A DNA stretch of 64,000 bases, from positions 9,890 to 73,889 of the forward strand of contig CAYSUS010000029.1 in assembly GCA_964434165.1 (NCBI GenBank). Direction: 5' to 3'. Numbering within the stretch: the stretch's first letter is position 1; every line of letters starts with the position of its first letter. A program made the position numbers and the translations under genes. This document shows positions 43,182 to 49,733 of the stretch, piece after piece. The notes beneath the pieces were generated by a model, which was not told the origin of the DNA, searched no databases, and was given only the letters and a program-made list of their open reading frames with translations. The DNA comes from CAYSUS01 sp964434165. GTDB taxonomy: Bacteria; Planctomycetota; Planctomycetia; Pirellulales; Thermoguttaceae.

Positions 43182-44402
43182 ATGCACTTCGTTTTTGCCG
43201 GCGGAGGAACGGGCGGGCATTTGTTCCCCGGCCTGGCCGTGGCGCAGGAGCTGCTCCGCGACCGGCCGCGAACGCGGATCACGTTTGCGGGCAGCGGCCG
43301 GCCTTTCGAGCAGACCCACGTGGCGGCAGCCGGATACGACTACGGGTCAGTCCCCTGCTGCCCCTTATCCAGTCGGGTCCGGCATTGGCCCCGTTTCGTG
43401 GGGCAGAATCTGGCGGGCTTCTGGCAGGCACGGCAGATGCTCCGCTCGCAGCGAGTGAGCGCGGTCGTGGGACTGGGCGGATTCGCCAGCGTGCCGACCT
43501 CGCGGGCCGCGATCGGGCTGGGGATTCCCCTGGTGCTGCTGGAACAGAATGCGGTGCCGGGCCGGGCCACGCGGTGGATGGCTCCCCGCGCGGCGGCCGT
43601 ATGCCTGGCGCTGGAAGAGGCGATGGAGCATTTGCCCCTGCGGTGCCGCGCGATCGTGACGGGCAACCCGATCCGCGACCAGTTCCACCCGCGCGTCGCG
43701 CCTGGCTCGGCCGGCGGGCCGTGTCGGGCGGCTCGATTGGCAGAAGGCGGCACGCACCGCTCGCTCACCCAGAATGCGATCGCACCACCCGCGCAAGCTC
43801 TGGCGGAAGTGGGTCCTTCGCCGCCGAGAAGGCAACTCCTCATCCTCGGCGGCAGCGGCGGGGCACGGTCGCTCAACGAAAGCGTGCCTCGGGCTCTCGC
43901 GCGGCTCTCGGCCGAGCTGGACGACTGGGCGATCGTCCACCAATCCGGCGAGTCGGGCTATCGGGCCGCTTGCGAGGCGTACTTGCACGCCCGAGTCGAG
44001 GCCAGGGTCGTGCCGTTCGTGGCCGACATGCCGGGCATGCTGGCGCAAACCGATCTGGCCGTCAGCCGTGCGGGCGGGACTACGCTGGCCGAGCTGGCGG
44101 CTGCGGGCGTGCCGGCAGTGCTCGCTGCCTACCCCCTTGCGGCGGACGACCACCAGAGTCGCAACGCCGAGGCCTACGCCCGAACGGGCGGATGTGTCGC
44201 GCTGGACGAGCGCGACCCAGCAGCTCCGTTCGACCTTCGCCTTGCCGAAGTCCTTTCCCCCCTGCTGAGTGAGCACGATGCTCGGTCGGGGATGGGCCGC
44301 GCCATGCGCCGCATGGCCCGCCCCGAGGCCGCCCGGAAGGTGGCGGAAATCGTGGCAGGACAGTGCGGCGCTGCTGCCTCGGGCGCTGCGCGAGCCGCGT
44401 GA
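43182..44402 (+). CDS. murG: UDP-GlcNAc:lipid I GlcNAc transferase MurG
   Basis: A 406-residue GT28 glycosyltransferase making lipid II at the inner face of the membrane. ATG 43182, 4 bases after the mraY stop, opens MHFVFAGGGTGGHLFPGLAV (the glycine-rich loop). Further motifs: VVGLGGFASVPTSRAAIGLG, PLVLLEQNAVPGRATRWMAP, LLILGGSGGARSLNE, and SRAGGTTLAELAAAGVPAVL, the UDP-GlcNAc-binding region. The linker between the two domains (about 168-215) is longer than usual and Ala/Pro/Arg-rich. GAGGG lies about 12 bases upstream. Confidence 0.95.
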   Translation: MHFVFAGGGTGGHLFPGLAVAQELLRDRPRTRITFAGSGRPFEQTHVAAAGYDYGSVPCCPLSSRVRHWPRFVGQNLAGFWQARQMLRSQRVSAVVGLGGFASVPTSRAAIGLGIPLVLLEQNAVPGRATRWMAPRAAAVCLALEEAMEHLPLRCRAIVTGNPIRDQFHPRVAPGSAGGPCRAARLAEGGTHRSLTQNAIAPPAQALAEVGPSPPRRQLLILGGSGGARSLNESVPRALARLSAELDDWAIVHQSGESGYRAACEAYLHARVEARVVPFVADMPGMLAQTDLAVSRAGGTTLAELAAAGVPAVLAAYPLAADDHQSRNAEAYARTGGCVALDERDPAAPFDLRLAEVLSPLLSEHDARSGMGRAMRRMARPEAARKVAEIVAGQCGAAASGAARAA

Positions 44403-44467
44403 TCCGGCGTCGTCCCGGGCGGTGCGGCACCCAGTCCTGCGGGGGTGGGTGCCGCTGGTCGTCGCGA

Positions 44468-44497
44468 TTGACACGCTGCGCCGCTTCCCCCTATGAT
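44468..44497 (+). promoter_or_regulatory. Strong internal promoter before murC
   Basis: TTGACA (44468-44473), an 18-base spacer and TATGAT (44492-44497, 5 of 6), in the 138-base gap after murG. Initiation would be near 44504, about 37 bases before the TTG start of murC. It would allow murC-murB-ftsQ to be expressed independently of murE-murG. Confidence 0.62.
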
Positions 44498-44540
44498 TGG
44501 TGGGCTTCCATTGGCACACTTCCCGGAAGGAGTCTGGGGC

Positions 44541-45995
44541 TTGTTGGCTGCAAGGCGGCGCCCGCTTTCCGAATGCTCTCTTCGTCCTCTCTCCGGCAGC
44601 CTGGAGATTGAGGCCCCGTCCAGGGCCCATCTGGTGGGCGCCGCAGGCTCGGGGATGCGGTCGCTGGCCGACGTGCTGCTGGGCCTTGGTTGGACCGTTT
44701 CGGGCAGCGACTGCGCGCCGGCCGAGCAGCCCGGACAGCGGCCCATCCCCTTCCCCTTCTTTGGTCGGCACGGGCCCGACCAAGTGCCGCCCGACGCCCG
44801 GCTGGTCGTCCACAGCGGCGCGGTACCGCCCGACAACCCCGAGCTGTGCCGCGCCGCCGAGCTGGGCATTCCCCGGATGAGCTACTTCGAGGCTCTGGGA
44901 CGGCTGATGCGGTCGCGCCGCGGTCTGGCGGTGGCCGGCACGCACGGGAAATCGACGACCTCGGCCATGCTGGCCGCGATTCTCCAGGCGTCGGGCGTCG
45001 ATCCGACCGTCTGCTTCGGCGCGGTCCCCTTGGGGCGGAGCAGCGGCGGCCGCGCTGGGAGGGGGCCGTGGATGGTAGCCGAGGCCTGCGAGTATCGCGG
45101 CAATTTCCTGCACCTGGGCCCGGAGCACGCCGCGATCCTCAACGTCGAGACGGACCACTTCGACTGCTACCGAGATCTAAACGAAGTGCAGGCGGCTTTC
45201 GCCCGATTCGCGTCGCTTCTGCCGCCCGTCGGGAGGCTCATCGTCTCGGCCCGGTGCCCCGTGGCGCTCGCAGCGGCAGCGGCCGCCCGTTGCGCCGTGG
45301 AGACGTTCGGCCTTGGGCCCGATGCAGACTGGCAGGCCCGCGGCCTTACGGCGCGGCGCGGCATGTATGGCTTCCGGATCGTGCGCCGTGGCCGGAGGGT
45401 GTGCGACGTGGCGTTGCGTGTGCCGGGCTTGCACAACGTGGAGAACGCCGTGGCCGCGGCCGCGCTGGCCTGCGCGGCAGGCGTGCAAGGCGACTCGATC
45501 GGCCCCGGCCTTTCCGGATTTCGGGGATTGCATCGCCGTCTGGAGAGCCGCGGGAGTTGGCGCGGTGCGGCCCTGGTGGACGACTACGCCCACCACCCGA
45601 CCGAAGTGGGCGCCGCGCTCGGCGCAATCCGGCGGACGTATCCGGGGCGGCGCGTCTGGTGCGTGTTCCAGCCGCACCAGGTTTCGCGCACGGCGCGGTT
45701 GCTGGACGAGATGGCCGCGAGCCTGCAAAATGCGGACGTGGTGGCCGTGGCCGACATCTGGCGGGCGCGGGAGCCCGCGCCGCGCCCCGGCGAGGTCACC
45801 AGCGCCGATCTGGCGGCGGCCGCGCGAGCACGGGGCGTGAACGTGGTTGCGGCCGGATGCCGCGAGGAGATTCTCGCCGCGCTCGTCGCGGAGGCACGGC
45901 CGGGCGACGTGGTGGTGACCTTGGGGGCGGGAGACATTGGGAAGCTGATCGATGAGCTGGTTGAGCGGTTTCAAGAAGATCGTGCGGCAGGCTGA
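44541..45995 (+). CDS. murC: UDP-N-acetylmuramate--L-alanine ligase MurC
   Basis: A 484-residue Mur ligase adding L-Ala to UDP-MurNAc. TTG 44541 is chosen because GGAAGGAG lies 8 bases upstream and because the earlier ATG (44493) sits inside the -10 box of the promoter at 44468-44497. Motifs: RAHLVGAAGSGMRSLADVLL (Rossmann UDP-binding), VAGTHGKSTTSAMLAAILQA (P-loop), NVETDHFDCY, PGLHNVENAVAAAALA, LVDDYAHHPTEVGAALGAIR and FQPHQVSRTARLLDE, VVTLGAGDI. The murB start lies 44 bases inside its 3' end. The N-terminus is about 25 residues longer than in typical MurC. Confidence 0.94.
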   Translation: MLAARRRPLSECSLRPLSGSLEIEAPSRAHLVGAAGSGMRSLADVLLGLGWTVSGSDCAPAEQPGQRPIPFPFFGRHGPDQVPPDARLVVHSGAVPPDNPELCRAAELGIPRMSYFEALGRLMRSRRGLAVAGTHGKSTTSAMLAAILQASGVDPTVCFGAVPLGRSSGGRAGRGPWMVAEACEYRGNFLHLGPEHAAILNVETDHFDCYRDLNEVQAAFARFASLLPPVGRLIVSARCPVALAAAAAARCAVETFGLGPDADWQARGLTARRGMYGFRIVRRGRRVCDVALRVPGLHNVENAVAAAALACAAGVQGDSIGPGLSGFRGLHRRLESRGSWRGAALVDDYAHHPTEVGAALGAIRRTYPGRRVWCVFQPHQVSRTARLLDEMAASLQNADVVAVADIWRAREPAPRPGEVTSADLAAAARARGVNVVAAGCREEILAALVAEARPGDVVVTLGAGDIGKLIDELVERFQEDRAAG

Positions 45996-46830
45996 GCCGC
46001 TGGCGATGCACACGTGGTTCCAGCTCGGCGGTCCGGCTGAGTATTTCGCCGAGCCCCGCGACGTGGACGAACTGCTGAGCCTGGTGAAGCGATGCCGCGA
46101 GGAAGGTGTGCCGCTGCGCACGCTCGGCCGTGGCTCGAACCTGCTGGTCCGCGACGAGGGGGTCCGGGGCGTGGTCGTGCAGCTCTCGGCACCCGCGTTC
46201 CGCGAGATCAGGATCGAAGGCGATTCGCTGACCGTCGGGGCGGGGGCGCGGTTGGGTCGGGCGGTCACGACCTCGGTCCACCAGGGGCTCGGGGGACTGG
46301 AAGGGCTGGTCGGCATTCCCGGCTCCGTGGGTGGGGCCTTGCGCGGCAACGCGGGGACGCATGGGGGCGACGTGGGTCAGTGGACTGTCGAGGCGACTGT
46401 GATCAACGACCTGGGCGAGGTCCTCGTGCGCAAGCGGAGCGAACTGGTCTTCGCCTATCGGCAGAGCAGCCTCGACGAGCTGGTGATCCTCGGCGCCAGG
46501 TTCCAGCTTCAGCAGGACGACCCCCGCGAGCTCTCCAAGCGCTTGCAGAAGCTGTGGATCGTCAAGAAGGCCAACCAGCCCATGGGGCACCAGTGCGCGG
46601 GCTGCGTATTCAGGAACCCACGCGGGATGGTCGCCGGCGAGCTCATCGAGGAGTCGGGGTTGAAAGGCACGCGCATCGGCGGAGCCGTGGTCAGCGAGCG
46701 CCATGCCAACTTCATCGTGGCCGAGCCCGACTGCGAGGCCCAGGACGTCCTGCGCCTGATCGACCTGGTCCGCCAGCAGGTCCACGACCGGATGGGTGTG
46801 GAATTGGAGCTGGAACTGGAGATCTGGTGA
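45952..46830 (+). CDS. murB: UDP-N-acetylenolpyruvoylglucosamine reductase MurB
   Basis: A 292-residue FAD enzyme reducing UDP-GlcNAc-enolpyruvate to UDP-MurNAc. FAD-binding motifs HTWFQLGGPAEYFAEP, TLGRGSNLLVRDEG, GLEGLVGIPGSVGGALRGNA; C-terminal GTRIGGAVVSERHANFIVA and a final Glu-rich strand. The general-acid position, Ser in E. coli MurB, is Cys218 here (HQCAGCVFRNPRG), a substitution also found in other bacteria. ATG 45952 overlaps murC by 44 bases, indicating co-translation. Cytoplasmic. Confidence 0.95.
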   Translation: MSWLSGFKKIVRQAEPLAMHTWFQLGGPAEYFAEPRDVDELLSLVKRCREEGVPLRTLGRGSNLLVRDEGVRGVVVQLSAPAFREIRIEGDSLTVGAGARLGRAVTTSVHQGLGGLEGLVGIPGSVGGALRGNAGTHGGDVGQWTVEATVINDLGEVLVRKRSELVFAYRQSSLDELVILGARFQLQQDDPRELSKRLQKLWIVKKANQPMGHQCAGCVFRNPRGMVAGELIEESGLKGTRIGGAVVSERHANFIVAEPDCEAQDVLRLIDLVRQQVHDRMGVELELELEIW

Positions 46831-46888
46831 GCCGCCGGCCGAAGGGAATCCTGGGGCCCGGCTGCTGCCTGCGAGAGCGGCGAGCACG

Positions 46889-46904
46889 AAGTGCGAAAGC
46901 ACTT
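46889..46904 (+). promoter_or_regulatory. GAAA-capped hairpin between murB and ftsQ
   Basis: AAGTGC-GAAA-GCACTT, six perfect pairs with a GNRA loop, 30 bases before the ftsQ start. Its core TGCGAAAGCA is identical to the tip of the larger hairpin at 41805-41847. Confidence 0.45.
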
Positions 46905-46933
46905 TCCTCCGACCTCCGACTTCTACCCCCGCC

Positions 46934-47854
46934 ATGGCGAAGAGACGCACCCAACCCGCCAGCAAGCCGTCGCCCACCCTGCCCGGGTGGCTGGCGAACG
47001 CGGCCGGCTACTTGGCGGGGCCGGGCCGCCGCGTGGCCATGGCGCTGGTGGTCGTGGCCGTGTTCGGCGGCGGGTGGTATCTGGTCTGGCTCCAGGTGCG
47101 CCAGCGCGTGCTCTCTTCGGACGACTACGTGGTGCGGGTTGAGGACGTGGTGACCGCGCCGCGCCCGGAGTGGATCCGCCGCGACGTGCGGGCTGAGGTG
47201 CTCCGCGACGTCGGCCTGGGCGGCGGGCTGTCGATCCTGGACGAGCGGCTGACCGAGCGCGTGGCGACGGCCTTCGAGCGGCATCCGTGGGTGGCTGAGG
47301 TCGAGCGGGTGACCAGGCACCACCCCGCCCGGCTCCAGGTCGATCTAGTGTGGCGCAGGCCCGTCTGCATGGTCGAGACGGCCGACGGGATGGTGCCGGT
47401 GGACCGGCTGGGGACACTCCTGCCGCGGGGCGACTTCTCGCAGGTCGAGGCCGGCCGCTATCCGCGGATCGTGGGCGTCGATTCGGCGCCCGTCGGGCCC
47501 GTAGGCACGCGGTGGGGCGACGCCCGCGTGGTGGACGGGGCCGAGATCGCGGCGACCTTCGGGCCCGCATGGCACGAGCTCAAGCTGGACCGCATCGTGC
47601 CCACCTCCCTGGGACCGGTGTACGCCTCGGAGCCGGTGTACGAGCTGTTCACGCGGGGTGGAACGCGGATTCTCTGGGGCCGCGGACCGGCCAGCCAGAT
47701 GCCCAGCGAGCTTGGGCCCGAGGACAAGGTCGCGCGCCTGCTCCGGTACGCGCGGGAGCACGGCACGCTGGACGGCGCCGGCGGCCCGCAGGTGCTGGAC
47801 GTGCGGACGCTGGCGCCGGCCGAGCCGCGGACGGCCAGACTTACGAAGTCTTGA
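46934..47854 (+). CDS. ftsQ: Cell division protein FtsQ/DivIB-like
   Basis: A 306-residue single-pass membrane protein: basic cytoplasmic N-terminus, one helix at about 34-53 (VAMALVVVAVFGGGWYLVWL), then a periplasmic POTRA-like segment (about 65-140) with RVATAFERHPWVAEVERVTR and HHPARLQVDLVWRRPVCMVE, and the FtsQ beta-domain with DRLGTLLPRGDF and IVGVDSAPVGPVGTRWGD. Position after murB is the usual place of ftsQ. In other bacteria FtsQ bridges FtsBL and FtsWI at the divisome; ftsA and ftsZ do not follow here. The last five codons and stop lie inside copy 4 of the 33-bp palindrome, so the C-terminus ARLTKS is repeat-derived. Confidence 0.78.
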   Translation: MAKRRTQPASKPSPTLPGWLANAAGYLAGPGRRVAMALVVVAVFGGGWYLVWLQVRQRVLSSDDYVVRVEDVVTAPRPEWIRRDVRAEVLRDVGLGGGLSILDERLTERVATAFERHPWVAEVERVTRHHPARLQVDLVWRRPVCMVETADGMVPVDRLGTLLPRGDFSQVEAGRYPRIVGVDSAPVGPVGTRWGDARVVDGAEIAATFGPAWHELKLDRIVPTSLGPVYASEPVYELFTRGGTRILWGRGPASQMPSELGPEDKVARLLRYAREHGTLDGAGGPQVLDVRTLAPAEPRTARLTKS

Positions 47855-47869
47855 AGACTTCGGAAGTCT
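47837..47869. repeat. 33-bp palindromic repeat, copy 4, overlapping the ftsQ stop
   Basis: Arms AGACTTACGAAGTCTT and AAGACTTCGGAAGTCT around a central G; one mismatch between arms. The ftsQ stop codon (47852-47854) falls at its centre. Confidence 0.9.
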
Positions 47870-47998
47870 ATCCCGGGCGGCGCGCCACCCTCTTGACACT
47901 CCCCGGCCGGTCGGGTCTGCTCTGTGCCGGGCCACATCGTACGGGCCGGGCGAAGGCCGCGCGGCGATCGACTCTCATGCGAAACGAGGGGAGCTTTC

Positions 47999-48832
47999 AT
48001 GAGCGACATTCAAATCGGCGTCAACCTGGAGTTCTTCCGCAGTTCCGAGAAGTCGTTCCGCGAGGGGATCAAGACGGCGGCCAAGCTCGGCTACAAGTGG
48101 TGCGAGCCGTGCGTGGCCACCGGCTACGATCTGTTGGCCTTGGCCGGTTACTACCACATGCTTTGCATGCAGGACGATCCGCTGGAGGTGAAGGAGTGGA
48201 TGGACGAGGTCGGCATCAAGCCGTCCGCCGTCAGCGCCCATAGCCCCCTGATGCGTCCCGAGGTGGGGGTTCCCTATCTAACCCAGGCGATCCGCTATGC
48301 CAGCGACATCGGCGCGCCCGTGGTCACCACGGACGAAGGCCGCAAGCCCGAGTGGATGAGCGAGGAGGAGGCCTTCCAGATCATGCGCTACACCGTCGGC
48401 CAGGTGATGCGGACGGCTGAGCGCTACGGCGTGAAGGTCGGCCTGGAGCCGCACTCGCCTTATACGGTTCGCAAAGACACCTTCATCCGCATTCTCAACC
48501 TGTCCGATAGTCCCTGCTGGGGCGTGAACTGGGACCCGGGCAACTTCTACCTCGGCGGCCAGGACGACGTGTACGACGCCCTCGACGCCGTGGCCGATCG
48601 CCTGATCCACATGCACGGCAAGGACATCAGCATCCAGCAAAGCGAGTCGGACCGCGGACAGGTCACCGGCACGCCGGTCGGCTGCGCCTGCGGCGAGGGC
48701 GTGATCGACTGGAAGCGAATCGTCGAGATCGCCCGCAAGCACGGGTTCCAAGGCGTCATCGCCGTGGAGTGCGGCACGGTCGATCAGGCCGAGCGAAGCC
48801 TGAAGCATCTCCAAGGCGTGGTCGGTGCGTAA
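47999..48832 (+). CDS. Xylose isomerase-like TIM-barrel sugar isomerase/epimerase
   Basis: A 277-residue AP-endonuclease-2-type TIM barrel. ATG 47999 follows GAGGGGAG by 6 bases. Typical segments: IQIGVNLEFFRSSEKSFREG, AAKLGYKWCEPCVATGYDLL, AVSAHSPLMRPEVGVPYLTQ, ERYGVKVGLEPHSPY (metal Glu/His), GVNWDPGNFYLGG (metal Asp), RLIHMHGKDISIQ (His) and GVIAVECGTVDQAE (Glu). Members isomerise or epimerise keto sugars or inositols in the cytoplasm; substrate unknown. A TTGACA at 47893-47898 has no convincing -10 partner. It may be unrelated to the one-carbon genes that follow 180 bases later. Confidence 0.85.
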   Translation: MSDIQIGVNLEFFRSSEKSFREGIKTAAKLGYKWCEPCVATGYDLLALAGYYHMLCMQDDPLEVKEWMDEVGIKPSAVSAHSPLMRPEVGVPYLTQAIRYASDIGAPVVTTDEGRKPEWMSEEEAFQIMRYTVGQVMRTAERYGVKVGLEPHSPYTVRKDTFIRILNLSDSPCWGVNWDPGNFYLGGQDDVYDALDAVADRLIHMHGKDISIQQSESDRGQVTGTPVGCACGEGVIDWKRIVEIARKHGFQGVIAVECGTVDQAERSLKHLQGVVGA

Positions 48833-49015
48833 GGGACCCTCGGGACAGCCCCATGCGGCCCGACTTCCGGGACCCCCGCGTTCGGGTGTAATGGTTCGGT
48901 CTTGCGTTGGGGTGGCGGCTCGACCAGTTCGCCGGGGCTTCCGGCTGTTGCTGGGCTGAGCTACCATAGGGATTCGACTCGCGACGCAACCACGGCAACA
49001 GACTGGGAGGGATCC

Positions 49016-49654
49016 ATGGCCGATCCTCAGGAACTCTACGAAGCGATTCTGACCGGCAACGCCAAGAAGGCCGAGGAGGTGACCAAGGCCGCGTTGGAGG
49101 CGGACGTCGATCCTACCGAGCTTCTGACCAAGTACATGATCCCCGCGATGGACGAGGTCGGGAGCCGCTTCGAATGCAACGAGTATTTCGTTCCCGAGTT
49201 GCTGATCGCCGCCCGGGCGATGAAGACCTCACTCGAGCTGATCACGCCTCGCCTAGTGGAGGCGGGGGCCCAGGCCGTGGGCCGCGTCGTGATCGGCACG
49301 GTGCAGGGGGACCTCCACGACATCGGCAAGAACCTCGTGGCCTCGATGCTCGAGGGCGGCGGGTTCGAGGTGGTCGATCTGGGGGTTGACGTATCGCCGG
49401 ACAAGTTCGTCGAGGCGGCCAAGGAGAAGGACGGGACGATCGTGGCCCTCTCCGCCCTGCTGACCACGACCATGACCATGATGAAGGGTGTGATCCAGGC
49501 CCTGGAGGAGGCGGGCCTGCGGAAGAAGACCAAGGTCATCATCGGCGGGGCCCCGATCACGCAGCAGTACGCCGACGAGATCGGCGCGGACGGCTACAGC
49601 GAGAACGCCAGCGCGGCAGTGGCCCTCGCCCGGCGCCTCGTCGAGGCCACGTAG
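49016..49654 (+). CDS. Corrinoid (methyl-cobamide-carrying) protein
   Basis: A 212-residue cytoplasmic corrinoid protein of the MtgC/MttC/MtmC type. Helical cap domain (1-85: LYEAILTGNAKKAEEVTKAA, KYMIPAMDEVGSRFECNEYF, VPELLIAARAMKTSLELITP) and a B12-binding Rossmann domain (88-212) with the base-off DxHxxG motif Asp99-X-His101-X-X-Gly104 (GTVQGDLHDIGKNLVASMLE), VVDLGVDVSPDKFVEAAKEK and KVIIGGAPITQQYADEIGAD. It accepts a methyl group from a substrate-specific methyltransferase and hands it to another acceptor. The start has GGGAGG at optimal distance. It leads the one-carbon set; no substrate-specific MtxB-type enzyme is adjacent. Confidence 0.93.
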   Translation: MADPQELYEAILTGNAKKAEEVTKAALEADVDPTELLTKYMIPAMDEVGSRFECNEYFVPELLIAARAMKTSLELITPRLVEAGAQAVGRVVIGTVQGDLHDIGKNLVASMLEGGGFEVVDLGVDVSPDKFVEAAKEKDGTIVALSALLTTTMTMMKGVIQALEEAGLRKKTKVIIGGAPITQQYADEIGADGYSENASAAVALARRLVEAT

Positions 49655-49733
49655 GAGTCCGGCGAAGCGGGACGAGCCGGCACCTGTTTTCCCTCCCCAA
49701 GGTCCTTGCTCGCCTCCAATCCGGGACCTGCCC

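Noticed and set aside
47893..47921. Promoter before the sugar isomerase-like gene
   Set aside because: TTGACA is perfect but no acceptable -10 lies 16-18 bases downstream, so it was not called.
48833..49015. Possible cobalamin riboswitch before the corrinoid gene
   Set aside because: No B12-box-like conserved core or the long paired architecture could be found in this 183-base gap.
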